Shown piece after piece: positions 1 to 7,636 of a stretch of 32,232 bases of DNA. Location of the stretch: assembly GCF_003932785.1 (NCBI RefSeq), contig NZ_RQYT01000035.1:1-32232 (forward strand), written 5' to 3'. The notes beneath the pieces were generated by a model. It was given only the letters and a program-made list of their open reading frames with translations, was not told the origin of the DNA and made no database searches. Origin of the DNA: Arachnia propionica (GTDB lineage Bacteria; Actinomycetota; Actinomycetes; Propionibacteriales; Propionibacteriaceae). The position numbers were made by a program, and so were the translations under genes. The number at the start of each line of letters is the position of its first letter. Position 1 is the stretch's first letter.

Positions 1-13
1 GGGAGGTGATGTG

Positions 14-670
14 ATGCGTCGTCGTGTGTTGATGGGTGGCATTGTTGGTGGAGTGATGGCCTTGTCAGTGGGATGTTCTCCTGAGGGAGCCCCTGGCGGT
101 GAGGGGCCGCCTTCGCCGAAGCCGTCTCGGGTATTGATGCCGACGGAGAATGCGGATCATTATGATCTCGTGGTGCCGGAGGGCTGGGAGGTAGTTCGGT
201 GGATTCAGTACGAGAAGGCGTATTTCTATGGGCGGAGGGTTGAGGATGTGAAGCCCCCGGTCGGCGTGGTTATAGAGAACTGGAGTGGTGAGTGGGCGGA
301 CGAGTTCACGGATCGGCCGCTTCGGGTGAATGCGTTGAGTTGGGAAGAGGTGTTTGAAACCCAGGTGGATTACTTCTCGAGTTCAGAGTTCTTCGGTTTT
401 GAGGTTTTGCCTGAGCGGACGATCGGTGGGGAGCGAGCTGTCGGGATGAGGGTGCGTGAAGTGATGGAGAAGGTGGGGAAGGAGATTGTCTGGGAGCAGT
501 GGCATGTGTTGCGTCATGATGGGGTGTGGTTGTTTGATCTGTCCTCGGGTGGGGATCGGGACATGGTGAGTGATGATGCCTATGGAATTCTGGATTCGTT
601 CCGTTGGACTGGTCCGGCGCCTTCGCCGATACCTGACCCGCTGCCAGTGCCGACGCCCCGTCAGAGGTGA
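14..670 (+). CDS. Putative secreted lipoprotein, family not recognised
   Basis: The product begins with a positively charged stretch and a hydrophobic run ending in the lipobox L-S-V-G-C, so it should be lipidated at that Cys (about residue 21) and tethered outside the membrane. The mature part is about 195 residues, rich in Trp and acidic residues, with a Pro-rich C-terminal tail. I do not recognise a domain. ATG at 14 is preferred over GTG at 11 because the GGAGGTGAT ribosome site at 2-10 is better spaced for it. Third codon positions carry many T and G, unlike the C-rich genes downstream, which suggests recent acquisition or a different lineage history. A decayed fragment of a related gene lies at 865-970, so this looks like a multicopy family in the genome. 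Confidence 0.7.
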   Translation: MRRRVLMGGIVGGVMALSVGCSPEGAPGGEGPPSPKPSRVLMPTENADHYDLVVPEGWEVVRWIQYEKAYFYGRRVEDVKPPVGVVIENWSGEWADEFTDRPLRVNALSWEEVFETQVDYFSSSEFFGFEVLPERTIGGERAVGMRVREVMEKVGKEIVWEQWHVLRHDGVWLFDLSSGGDRDMVSDDAYGILDSFRWTGPAPSPIPDPLPVPTPRQR

Positions 671-691
671 GGGCTGAGGTGGTTGTTTCCG

Positions 692-835
692 CCGTTGGTC
701 GAGCCGGGTCCGGAGCCTGCGGAGGGCCCGTGTCGAGACCCAGGGGGGTCCCGCTCGGCTCGAGTTCCAGCATCGTGTGCCAAGGGTCTCGACACGGACG
801 GAGCGCTGGCGCGCCCAGTCCGGCTCGACCAGCGG
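692..835. repeat. Intergenic palindromic element with two inverted arms
   Basis: The outer ends 692-707 (CCGTTGGTCGAGCCGG) and 820-835 (CCGGCTCGACCAGCGG) are inverted copies with one mismatch. The inner ends 728-741 (CCGTGTCGAGACCC) and 784-797 (GGGTCTCGACACGG) are perfect inverted copies. Each arm of about 50 bp therefore has the form GGTCTCGACACGG...CTCGACCAGCGG, and the arms are separated by 42 bp. From memory, similar GGTCTCGACACGG/CTCGACCA palindromes are common between genes in Actinobacteria. The element follows the lipoprotein gene by about 20 bp and may end its transcript, although no T-run follows. Confidence 0.7.
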
Positions 836-864
836 TGAAGAAGGTCGTGAACAACGCCTTGAGC

Positions 865-970
865 ATGGAGAACTGGGGCGGTGACTGGGTCGGGGAGTTC
901 GTGGACCGCCCGCTTTGAGTCAATGCCTTGAGTTGGGAAGAGGTTTGAAACCCACATGGGGGAGTTCTCG
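865..970 (+). pseudogene. Decayed fragment of a paralogue of the lipoprotein at 14-670
   Basis: This stretch aligns base by base with 273-380 of the upstream lipoprotein gene. Shared peptide pieces include ENW-x-G-x-W, EF-x-DRPL, VNALSWEEV and FET. It carries an in-frame TGA at 916-918 where the intact gene has CGG, and a 2-base deletion at the GAGGTGTTTGAA equivalent that shifts the frame. Similarity stops at TTCTCGA near 964-970, exactly where a degenerate copy of the palindromic repeat arm begins. No start codon or signal peptide remains. Codon choice is more GC-rich than in the intact copy, so the two are diverged paralogues and not a fresh duplication. Confidence 0.75.
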
Positions 971-1013
971 ACACGGACCACGCACTGGCGCACCCTGTCC
1001 GGTGTGAGCGGCG
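965..1013. repeat. Degenerate third copy of the palindromic repeat arm
   Basis: The segment starting TTCTCGACACGGAC and ending GAGCGGCGG matches the right arm at 784-835 in its first half (TCTCGACACGGAC, CTGGCGC, GTCCGG) and only loosely at its end. It is fused directly to the broken end of the lipoprotein pseudogene, suggesting insertion or recombination at a shared TCTCGA. Confidence 0.5.
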
Positions 1014-1054
1014 GAGAAGGAGGGTAACACTTTGAAAACGAAAGGGATTCTGGA

Positions 1055-1465
1055 ATGAGCGGTAACGTGTTGCGGTGTCGGGAGTGCGGGACGCGGGCGC
1101 TGTCCTCGGATTTGACCTGTGCGAAATGTCGGGCTGCGCTACCCGAGGTTCCCGGGAGGGTGGTCGACCTGCCTCCCGTGGTGCGAAGTGGGCCACGAGC
1201 GTTGCACAGAAACGGGGTTGAACAGAGTGCTCTTCCGCTGGACTCCACGGCTGCTCTGGCCGGCTTCCTGGCCCTCCTGTCGCTGTGGGCTCCCCTGTTC
1301 GGGCTGACCCCGGTCGTGGCGGTGGTCGTCGGCGTCAGAGCGGTGAGGAGTGTGGCGAAGTTCGAACTCGGCGGCATGGGCATTGCGGTACTGAGCATCA
1401 TCATCGGGCTCCTCAAGATCTGGGACGTCCTCACTCTGCTCGTGGCCGCGACGGCCTCTTCGTAG
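1055..1465 (+). CDS. Small zinc-ribbon membrane protein (DUF4190-like)
   Basis: A 136-residue product. The N-terminus has four cysteines arranged C8-x2-C11-x10-C22-x2-C25, a zinc-ribbon layout. A polar linker of about 35 residues follows, then two hydrophobic segments at roughly 65-95 and 107-130 separated by a short basic hairpin and a G-G-M-G-I-A motif typical of DUF4190-type membrane modules. It is probably an inner-membrane protein with the ribbon in the cytoplasm. An AAAGG-type ribosome site precedes the ATG. It ends 21 bases before the CsoR operator and is transcribed towards the copper operon, but the operon has its own promoter. The function is unknown. Confidence 0.75.
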   Translation: MSGNVLRCRECGTRALSSDLTCAKCRAALPEVPGRVVDLPPVVRSGPRALHRNGVEQSALPLDSTAALAGFLALLSLWAPLFGLTPVVAVVVGVRAVRSVAKFELGGMGIAVLSIIIGLLKIWDVLTLLVAATASS

Positions 1466-1485
1466 GGTGGCCGGGGTGGCCGCCC

Positions 1486-1504
1486 CTACCCCTGGGGGGT
1501 ATAG
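1486..1504 (+). promoter_or_regulatory. CsoR operator overlapping the -10 box of the copper operon
   Basis: The sequence CTACCCCTGGGGGGTATAG has the dyad C-tract/G-tract form (TACCCC...GGGGTA) of known CsoR binding sites. It overlaps TATAGT at 1500-1505, a good -10 hexamer; a weak -35 (TGGCCG, 1477-1482) lies 17 bases upstream. Repressor bound here would block RNA polymerase until Cu(I) releases CsoR. Transcription would begin near 1512-1513, at the GTG taken as the csoR start. Confidence 0.85.
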
Positions 1505-1512
1505 TGCTCCTC

Positions 1513-1821
1513 GTGGAGACAGCTGAGGAGTGCTGCGGGGTCGAGCACGGGTACACGGCCGCCAAGGAGGCCTACCTGCGCCGGATGAAACTCATCGAGG
1601 GGCAGGCGCGTGGTATTGCCCGGATGATCGAGCAGGACGAGTACTGCATCGACATCCTCACCCAGGTCTCAGCAGTCAACAGCGCCCTGAAATCGGTGGC
1701 CATGGCCCTGCTCAAGGACCACCTCGAGCACTGCGTGGCCGCCGCCGCCCGTGAGGGCGGGGACGCGGCACAGCAGAAGTTCGATGAGGCCATGACCGCC
1801 ATCTCCCGGCTCACCCGTTGA
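1513..1821 (+). CDS. csoR: Copper-sensing repressor CsoR
   Basis: A 102-residue all-helical DUF156/CsoR-family repressor that binds Cu(I) and then leaves its operator. The conserved ligands are visible as C45, H70 and C74 (in E-Y-C-I-D and D-H-L-E-H-C), with the same 25- and 4-residue spacing as the C-H-C set of Mycobacterium tuberculosis CsoR. The I-E-G-Q-A-R-G-I-x-R-M family motif is at 28-38. GTG 1513 is chosen because the TATAGT -10 box ends 7 bases upstream, which predicts a leaderless transcript; GTG 1504 lies inside the operator and is less likely. It is the first gene of csoR-copZ-copA, with 22 bases to copZ. An extra Cys pair at residues 7-8 lies outside the usual site. Confidence 0.93.
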   Translation: METAEECCGVEHGYTAAKEAYLRRMKLIEGQARGIARMIEQDEYCIDILTQVSAVNSALKSVAMALLKDHLEHCVAAAAREGGDAAQQKFDEAMTAISRLTR

Positions 1822-1843
1822 AACACCAACCCCAGGAGGACAC

Positions 1844-2053
1844 ATGCAGACCACCTACATCGTCAGCGGAATGACCTGCGGCAACTGCGCCAAGCACGTC
1901 ACCGAGGAACTCCAGGAGATCGACGGCGTCACCGGCGTCCAGGTCGACTGGGAGAGCGGACGCACCCTCGTCGAGTCCCACGACCGCATCCCCTTCGACG
2001 CCGTCATCGCTGCGGTCGCCGAGGCGGGCGGGTACACCGTCGTCGAGGCCTGA
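1844..2053 (+). CDS. copZ: Copper chaperone CopZ
   Basis: A 69-residue single heavy-metal-associated (HMA) domain. The Cu(I)-binding G-M-T-C-G-N-C motif places its cysteines at 12 and 15, and the rest follows the ferredoxin-like beta-alpha-beta pattern. It carries Cu(I) in the cytoplasm and hands it to CopA and CsoR. An AGGAGG ribosome site lies 6 bases before the ATG. It sits between csoR and copA, and its stop is 4 bases before the proposed copA start, so translation is probably coupled. Confidence 0.93.
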   Translation: MQTTYIVSGMTCGNCAKHVTEELQEIDGVTGVQVDWESGRTLVESHDRIPFDAVIAAVAEAGGYTVVEA

Positions 2054-2057
2054 GCCC

Positions 2058-4247
2058 TTGCCCGAGGACACCCGCCGACCCGGTGAGCGCCTGACCGAGA
2101 TCAGCCTCGACCTCCAGGGCATGACCTGCGCCGCCTGCGCCAACCGGATCGAGAAGAAACTCAACAAGGTCGAGGGAGTCAGCGCCACCGTCAACTACGC
2201 GACGGAGCGCGCGCAGATCCTCGCCCCACGCGGCACCACCGCCGACGACCTCGTCAAGGTGGTCGAGGCCGCCGGGTACGGGGCCAGCCCCGCCGCCGTC
2301 GAGCCCAGGGAGGAACGCGCCGAGACCCTCCTGCCGCGGGTCCGGCTCGCCTTCGGTCTCGCGGTCCCCGTCATCGCCGTGTCGATGATCCCCGCCTGGC
2401 AGTTCCCGGGCTGGCAGTGGGTGGCCCTGGTCCTCACAGCCGTCGTCGTGCTCTGGTGTGGGCGCAGCTTCCATGCCGCCACCTGGCGCAACCTTCGCCA
2501 CGGCACCACGACGATGGACACCCTGGTCAGCCTCGGCACCCTCGTCGCCCTCGGCTGGTCGATCATTGCGATGCTGTTCGGGCATGCCGGCGTCATCGGG
2601 ATGCGGCACGAGTTCAGCATCACCCTCGGCCACTCCGACCCGCTCGGCAACATCTACCTCGAAGCCGCCGCAGGGATCATCGCCTTCCTGCTCCTCGGCC
2701 GCTGGATCGAGGCCCGGTCCAAGCGGGAGGCCGGCTCGGCCGTCCGGGCACTCATGGAGGTCGCCGCCAAGGAGGCGGTGGTGCTGCGCGACGACGTCGA
2801 GACCACCGTTGCGGCCGACCGGCTCCGGGTCGGCGACGTCGTCGTCGTCCGCCCCGGCGAGAAGGTCTCCGCGGACGGCGAGGTCATCGACGGGCAGTCC
2901 GCCGTCGACGCCTCCATCATCACCGGCGAGTCGCTGCCCGTCGAGGTGGGAGTCGGATCCCTGGTCGTCGGTGGCTCCGTCAACACCACCGGGCGGCTGC
3001 TCGTCCGCGCGACGGCGGTCGGTTCGGCGACGCAGATCGCCCAGATCGCGCGACTCGTCGAGGAGGCGCAGACCGGCAAGGCGGAGGCGCAGCGCCTCGC
3101 CGACCGGATCACCGAGTTCTTCGTCCCCGGGGTGCTGGCCCTCGCCGCGCTCACCTGCATCGTCCACCTGCTGCTCGGCGCAGGGTTCACCTTCGCCCTC
3201 ACCGCTGCCATCTCGGTCCTCATCATCGCCTGCCCCTGCGCGCTCGGTCTCGCCACCCCCTCCGCCCTCCTCGTCGGCACCGGGCGCGGTGCCGAGCTCG
3301 GCATCGTCATCCGGGGGGCCCAGGCCCTCGAGAAGGCCCGCGCCGTCAACGTCGTGGTCCTCGACAAGACCGGCACCCTCACCACGGGAGTGATGTCCGT
3401 GCTGGCGGTCGAACCGAGTCCCGGAGGCAGCCGCGACGACCTGCTCGGGCTCGCCGCGGCCGTCGAGGCGGGATCGGAGCACCCGATCGCCCGCGCCATC
3501 GTCGCCGCCGCCCCGACTCCGCGGCCAGCCGCCGGTTTCGAGGCCCTGCCGGGGCGCGGCGTTGTCGCCACCGTCGACGGGGTGACGGTCCACGCCGGAT
3601 CCCGTCGCCTCCTCGCCGAGCTGGGCATCCCGGCGCCGGAACGATCCGGCCCGCTGGGCAGCGAGGTGTTCGTCGTCGCCGACCAGGAACTGCTCGGCCG
3701 CATCGTCGTCGGCGACAGCCTCAAGCCGGGCGCCCGGGAGGCAGTGGCCGATCTCAGGGCCCTCGGCCTGGAGCCGGTCCTCCTCACCGGCGATGCCACC
3801 GAGGTGGCCGAGGAGGTTGCGGCATCCGTCGGTATCCGAACGGTTCACGCCGAGGTGCTGCCCGAGGGCAAGGTCTCGGTCATCCGCGACCTGCAGGGGC
3901 GTGGGTCCCGGGTGGCGATGGTCGGCGACGGTGTCAACGACGCCGCTGCACTGGCGGTCTCCGACCTCGGCATCGCCATGGGGGCCGGGGCCGATGCGGC
4001 CGCTGCTGCCAGCGACCTCACCCTCATGCGCGACGATCTCCACGGCGTCGTCGCTGCGGTGCGGTTGTCGCGGGCCACGGACCGGACCATCCGCGGCAAC
4101 CTCATGTGGGCCTTCGCCTACAACGTGGCCGCGCTGCCGATCGCGGCCCTCGGCTGGCTCACCCCCATGATCGCGGGTGCGGCGATGGCCTGCTCCAGCG
4201 TCTTCGTCGTGCTCAACTCGCTGCGGCTACGGACCTTCAACGGCTGA
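2058..4247 (+). CDS. copA: Copper-exporting P-type ATPase CopA
   Basis: A 729-residue P1B-1 ATPase that pumps Cu(I) out of the cytoplasm. In order: one N-terminal HMA domain with C24-A-A-C27, membrane helices, the actuator T-G-E-S at 289-292, the ion-binding C-P-C at 392-394, phosphorylation motif D-K-T-G-T at 436-440, the S-E-H-P nucleotide-domain motif near 473-476, and G-D-G-V-N-D at 623-628. The late membrane segments contain A-Y-N and M-x-C-S-S, the pair that marks Cu(I) specificity. TTG 2058 is the only start giving a complete HMA domain close to copZ; there is no strong ribosome site, so coupling to copZ is likely. It is the last gene of the copper operon. Confidence 0.93.
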   Translation: MPEDTRRPGERLTEISLDLQGMTCAACANRIEKKLNKVEGVSATVNYATERAQILAPRGTTADDLVKVVEAAGYGASPAAVEPREERAETLLPRVRLAFGLAVPVIAVSMIPAWQFPGWQWVALVLTAVVVLWCGRSFHAATWRNLRHGTTTMDTLVSLGTLVALGWSIIAMLFGHAGVIGMRHEFSITLGHSDPLGNIYLEAAAGIIAFLLLGRWIEARSKREAGSAVRALMEVAAKEAVVLRDDVETTVAADRLRVGDVVVVRPGEKVSADGEVIDGQSAVDASIITGESLPVEVGVGSLVVGGSVNTTGRLLVRATAVGSATQIAQIARLVEEAQTGKAEAQRLADRITEFFVPGVLALAALTCIVHLLLGAGFTFALTAAISVLIIACPCALGLATPSALLVGTGRGAELGIVIRGAQALEKARAVNVVVLDKTGTLTTGVMSVLAVEPSPGGSRDDLLGLAAAVEAGSEHPIARAIVAAAPTPRPAAGFEALPGRGVVATVDGVTVHAGSRRLLAELGIPAPERSGPLGSEVFVVADQELLGRIVVGDSLKPGAREAVADLRALGLEPVLLTGDATEVAEEVAASVGIRTVHAEVLPEGKVSVIRDLQGRGSRVAMVGDGVNDAAALAVSDLGIAMGAGADAAAAASDLTLMRDDLHGVVAAVRLSRATDRTIRGNLMWAFAYNVAALPIAALGWLTPMIAGAAMACSSVFVVLNSLRLRTFNG

Positions 4248-4258
4248 GAGATTCTCAG
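4244..4258 (+). terminator. Short hairpin at the end of copA
   Basis: CTGAGA-GAT-TCTCAG is a perfect 6-bp stem with a 3-base loop, starting in the last codons of copA and followed by a T-rich tract (ACTTTGTTTGG). It could act as a weak intrinsic terminator for the copper operon. Confidence 0.45.
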
Positions 4259-4265
4259 ACTTTGT

Positions 4266-4294
4266 TTGGCTTTGGCTCAGGCTTCCTTTAAGAT
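4266..4294 (+). promoter_or_regulatory. Promoter of the DUF348/G5/RlpA gene
   Basis: TTGGCT at 4266-4271 and TAAGAT at 4289-4294 are separated by 17 bases, close to the housekeeping consensus. This gives a leader of about 40 bases containing an AGGAG ribosome site before the ATG at 4340. Confidence 0.55.
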
Positions 4295-4339
4295 GCTTCA
4301 GTCGGGCACACCCGGCGAGAGTTCGACCAGGAGTCGTTG

Positions 4340-5527
4340 ATGGCCAAGAAACACATCTGGATCCCCGCCGCCGCAGGAGGACTCGCGCTGACCCTCGTGG
4401 GAGGCGCGTCCTTGGCGAGCGCCATGCACAAGAATGACGTGTCCCTCGTCGTCGACGGGGTGGTCACGGAACTGTCGGTGCGTGAGGACAGCGTCGGCGA
4501 GGTGCTGGACCTGCAGGGAATCACCGTCGGCGAACACGACGTCGTCCTGCCTGCCGTCGACTCCGAGGTCACCGACGGGATGGAGATCAGCGTCCTCTAC
4601 GGTCGGGAACTCAATCTCACCGTCGATGGCGAGCAGCGCACCGTCTGGACCACTGCCCGCACCGTCGAGGAGGCGCTCGCCTTCCTCGGCATGAACCAGC
4701 CCGATTCGAAGCTGTCCGCATCCCGCTCCGACGCGATCGGTCGCGAGGGGCTCGACCTCGAGATCACCACCGCCAAGAACGTCACCCTCACCCACCAGGG
4801 GCAGGCCAGCCAGCACAAGCTCGCCGGAACCGTCGCTGACGTCCTCGGCGAGGCCGGAGTCACCCCCGACGAGGACGACATCGTGACCCCTGCCGCCGAC
4901 ACCGTCCTCACTGAGGGCCTGGAGATCAGCGTCGTCGTGGTGACGCAGTCCACCTCCACCAAGGAGGTTGAGATCCCCTTCGAGAAGGCCGAGGAGGAGA
5001 GCGCCGACCTCGCAAAGGGCAAGAAGAAGGTCAAGACCAAGGGTGCCAATGGCGTCAAGGTGGAGACCTACCTCGAGGTCTACCACGACGGCGTGCTGCA
5101 GAACTCCACCCTCCAGGGCGAGGAGATCACCAAGGAGCCGGTCAAGGAGGTCACCCTCATCGGCACCAAGGAGGAGAAGCAGGAGAAGAAGGCTGAGGAG
5201 CCGGCGCCGTCGAACCCGGGCGACGAGTCGTCGGATCTCACCCCCGCCAGCGGCAACACCTGCAAGGCCTCCTACTACTGGCAGCCGCAGATGACCGCGA
5301 GCGGCGAGCAGTTCAATCCCAACGACCTCACCGCCGCCCACAAGACCCTCAAGCTCGGTACCCGCGTCAAGGTGACGAACCCGTCCAACGGCAAGTCCGT
5401 CATCGTGCGGATCAACGACCGCGGCCCCTACATCGCCGGACGCTGCCTGGATCTGTCCAAGGCGGCCATGGAGACCATCGGCGGTACGGCTGCCGGGGTC
5501 ATCACGGTGAACTGGGAAACCGTCTGA
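4340..5527 (+). CDS. Secreted DUF348-G5-RlpA cell-wall protein (Rpf-like architecture)
   Basis: A 395-residue exported protein with a signal or anchor helix at about 5-27. Three DUF348 ubiquitin-like repeats follow (about 33-75, 90-130 and 146-190), each ending in a D-G-M/L-E-I/L-S/T-type strand. A G5 domain occupies about 195-272, then a Lys/Glu-rich linker. The C-terminal double-psi beta-barrel (308-395) contains S-Y-Y, T-A-S-G and I-N-D-R-G-P, the hallmark of RlpA-type lytic transglycosylases, with D360 the likely catalytic acid. Two cysteines (308 and 369) may form a disulphide. The N-terminal layout is that of actinobacterial resuscitation-promoting factors, but the Rpf lysozyme-like domain is replaced by RlpA. 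Peptidoglycan cleavage or remodelling is inferred. Confidence 0.85.
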   Translation: MAKKHIWIPAAAGGLALTLVGGASLASAMHKNDVSLVVDGVVTELSVREDSVGEVLDLQGITVGEHDVVLPAVDSEVTDGMEISVLYGRELNLTVDGEQRTVWTTARTVEEALAFLGMNQPDSKLSASRSDAIGREGLDLEITTAKNVTLTHQGQASQHKLAGTVADVLGEAGVTPDEDDIVTPAADTVLTEGLEISVVVVTQSTSTKEVEIPFEKAEEESADLAKGKKKVKTKGANGVKVETYLEVYHDGVLQNSTLQGEEITKEPVKEVTLIGTKEEKQEKKAEEPAPSNPGDESSDLTPASGNTCKASYYWQPQMTASGEQFNPNDLTAAHKTLKLGTRVKVTNPSNGKSVIVRINDRGPYIAGRCLDLSKAAMETIGGTAAGVITVNWETV

Positions 5528-5547
5528 TCCTCGCCCGAAGCCACACG

Positions 5548-5579
5548 ACGGGCCGGCCCCTCGACGGGGGTCGGCCCGT
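5548..5579 (+). terminator. Hairpin after the RlpA-domain gene
   Basis: ACGGGCCG at 5548-5555 pairs perfectly with CGGCCCGT at 5572-5579, and inner GCCCC/GGGGT can extend the stem. It begins about 20 bases after the stop codon. There is no long T-run, only TTCG. Confidence 0.55.
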
Positions 5580-5632
5580 TCGCCGTTCAGCCGCCAGCGA
5601 AGGGGCGCGCAGTGGACGCGTGGGCCGAGCGC

Positions 5633-5638
5633 TACGCT
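5633..5638 (+). promoter_or_regulatory. -10 box (TACGCT) of the DUF1707 gene
   Basis: TACGCT ends 8 bases before the ATG at 5647, the spacing expected if transcription starts at or next to the start codon (leaderless). There is no ribosome site at that position. Confidence 0.45.
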
Positions 5639-5646
5639 GGGTACCC

Positions 5647-6306
5647 ATGGAGGACGGGCACATCCGGATCGGGGACAACGAGCGGGATGAGGCCGTCCGG
5701 CGACTCCAGGAGTTCCACGTCGAGGGGCGGCTCACCGTCGAGGAACTCGAGCAGCGCGTCCAGGCGGTCCTGGAGGCGAGGACCGGCAATGACCTTGAGC
5801 GGCTCTTCGACGACCTGCCGGGCGGTACGTCGTGGCGGCAGCCGTTGCCGGAGGTGGTGCTGCCGGAGACCCGGTGGCACGGATCGCCGGATTCGCCCGG
5901 CTCCCCGGACTCCCCCCACCGCCACGACCGTCACGATCCGGCGCTGAGGCACCACGCCCCCCGGCCCGCACGGAGGAGGGGCAGTGGCCTCGAATGGGTG
6001 CTGCCCACGGCGTTCGTGCTGTTCGTCATGTTCAGTCCGTTGCGAGGGCGGGCCTTCATCATCATTCCCGCCATCCTGCTGCTGATGGCGCTGGTTCCGC
6101 GGGTGGTGCGCGCCCTGCGTCCCCAAGCCGCCACTCCCACCGTCGGCCCCCGGCAGATCACCCTCCAGGAGCGCGACGAGGTGATGCGGGCCCTGACCGC
6201 CGGGAGAACCATGCAGGCCATCAAGCTCTACCGGCAGTACTCCGGAGCGGACCTGTACACCGCCAAGATGACCATCGAGGCCTGGCGACGCGGCCTGCCC
6301 GGGTGA
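5647..6306 (+). CDS. DUF1707 membrane protein with L7/L12-like C-terminal segment
   Basis: A 219-residue protein. Residues 5-60 form a DUF1707 domain (I-R-I-G-D-x-E-R-D-E-A, then E-G-R-L-T-x-E-E-L-E-Q-R and D-L-x-x-L-x-x-D-L-P). A His/Pro-rich linker follows, then two membrane segments at about 114-131 and 136-153. The cytoplasmic tail at 186-213 fits the helix-turn-helix of the ribosomal L7/L12 C-terminal domain (I-K-x-x-R-x-x-S/T-G-x-x-L-x-x-A-K-x-x-I/V-E). ATG 5647 is chosen over GTG 5620 because DUF1707 domains begin just after Met and a -10 box lies 8 bases upstream. Its stop is 4 bases from the stop of the convergent glycosyltransferase gene. The biological role is unknown. Confidence 0.8.
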   Translation: MEDGHIRIGDNERDEAVRRLQEFHVEGRLTVEELEQRVQAVLEARTGNDLERLFDDLPGGTSWRQPLPEVVLPETRWHGSPDSPGSPDSPHRHDRHDPALRHHAPRPARRRGSGLEWVLPTAFVLFVMFSPLRGRAFIIIPAILLLMALVPRVVRALRPQAATPTVGPRQITLQERDEVMRALTAGRTMQAIKLYRQYSGADLYTAKMTIEAWRRGLPG

Positions 6307-6310
6307 GATG

Positions 6311-7597
6311 TCAGCGGGTGAGGACGGGAGCCCGCTCCGCGACCAGCCCGTACAGCCGCAGCATCTCCTGCGCCTGCGAGTCGATGCTCCACTGACCGGC
6401 CAGCCGCTTCGACGTCGCCGAGGCGCGGGCACGCCAGCGGGCGTCGGGCAGCCGATTGATGACCCGCATGAGCGCGGCGGCGAGGGAGGCCGGGGTCGGT
6501 CGGGCCAGTTCACCGTTCACCCCCGGCTCCAGCACGAGCTGCAGCCCCGGGTCGACGGAGACGATCGGCAGCCCGGCCAGCGCCGCCTCGTGGAGGACCA
6601 GGGCCTGGGTGTCGGTCTGGCTGGGGAAGGCGAACACGTCGGCCAGTTGGTAGAAGGCGCCGAGGGCGTCGCGTTTCTGCTCGCCGGGGAGGATGATGTG
6701 GCCGCGGTCGCGACCGGCGGCGAGCACCTTCTTGATCCGGGGGTAACGCTGCCAGTCGCCGACCACCATGAGCCGCGCGTCGGGACGCTGCGCCACGACC
6801 ATCTCGAAGGCCTCGACGAGCAGCGGCAGCCCCTTCTCGGGGGCGATCCGGCCCGCGTAGAGGACGAGCGGGCCGGGAGGGCGCTCCATCGGCGGCGGCC
6901 CCTCGGGAAGCGGGTCGACGCCGTTCGGGACCACCATGATGTTCGCGTCGGGGGCGAGTTCGCGGCAGCGGGATGCGGTCTTGGGTGAGGGGGTGGTCAC
7001 GAGGTAGGAGCTGTCCAGCATCTTCTTGCACAGCCCGAGCAGGGTGGCGGTGGAGCGGCCCCGGTCCTCGAAGCGGACGGCTGCCTCCCGGAGATCCTCG
7101 ACGTCGACGACCTCGCCGTGGGTGATGCGGGCGAAGGCCTGCACGACGCCGCGCAGGAGCGGCAGCACGGCCGAGTAGTGGTCGGCGTAGGCGTCGAAGT
7201 CGGTGTGCCAGGTCATCAGCAGCGGCTTGCGGAGACGACGCGCTGCCCACACGCCGAGGGCGCCGACGGTGCCGAGCCCGTGGACGTGGAGGACGTCGGG
7301 GTCGAGGTCGCGGATCTTCTCGATGGTCCGCTCGAACCGGGCGCCGCTCGCTACCCGGGTGGGCATGTTCGGCACCCGCACGGAGGGGAGCCGGATCTCG
7401 ACGCGGCCCTCCCGGCCCAGGTGGGGGTTGGGTCCCTTCGCCTTGGGGGCGACGACCACGACCTCGTGGCCGGCGTCGAGGAGATTCCCCTCGAGCTGCT
7501 GGACGGCGAACATGAGGCCGTTGCTACCGGGTCCGTAGTTGTCGGTGAACTGGGCCACCTTCAGGCGCCGCGACCCACACGGCGGTTCATCGATCAC
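6311..7597 (-). CDS. GT4-family glycosyltransferase
   Basis: A 428-residue GT-B fold enzyme. The N-terminal acceptor domain shows the usual D-N-Y-x-P-x-x-N-G opening and G-H-E-V-V-V-V-A-P. The C-terminal donor domain has Y-A-G-R-I-A-P-E-K-G-L (about 270) and the nucleotide-sugar motif E-A-A-L-A-G-L-P-I-V. It resembles retaining mannosyl- or glucosyl-transferases that build membrane glycolipids in Actinobacteria, but donor and acceptor cannot be read from sequence. The GTG start at 7597 is supported by a TAGAGT -10 box 6 bases upstream, implying leaderless translation. It lies 89 bases after cydC on the same strand but appears to have its own promoter. Confidence 0.85.
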   Translation of the reverse strand: MIDEPPCGSRRLKVAQFTDNYGPGSNGLMFAVQQLEGNLLDAGHEVVVVAPKAKGPNPHLGREGRVEIRLPSVRVPNMPTRVASGARFERTIEKIRDLDPDVLHVHGLGTVGALGVWAARRLRKPLLMTWHTDFDAYADHYSAVLPLLRGVVQAFARITHGEVVDVEDLREAAVRFEDRGRSTATLLGLCKKMLDSSYLVTTPSPKTASRCRELAPDANIMVVPNGVDPLPEGPPPMERPPGPLVLYAGRIAPEKGLPLLVEAFEMVVAQRPDARLMVVGDWQRYPRIKKVLAAGRDRGHIILPGEQKRDALGAFYQLADVFAFPSQTDTQALVLHEAALAGLPIVSVDPGLQLVLEPGVNGELARPTPASLAAALMRVINRLPDARWRARASATSKRLAGQWSIDSQAQEMLRLYGLVAERAPVLTR

Positions 7598-7603
7598 GGC
7601 GCC

Positions 7604-7609
7604 ACTCTA
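7604..7609 (-). promoter_or_regulatory. -10 box (TAGAGT) of the GT4 gene
   Basis: Read on the minus strand, TAGAGT is followed by GGCGCC and then the GTG start at 7597. The 6-base spacing fits a leaderless transcript. Confidence 0.45.
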
Positions 7610-7636
7610 GCCGACCCCCGGGCCGAACGAGACCCA

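Noticed and set aside
667-918. An 83-codon open frame after the lipoprotein gene
   Set aside because: It runs through the palindromic repeat and into the pseudogene; no ribosome site and no coding pattern.
2004-4043. A 679-codon minus-strand frame over copA
   Set aside because: Antisense to a gene with every P1B ATPase motif; low-complexity Gly/Asp/Glu composition.
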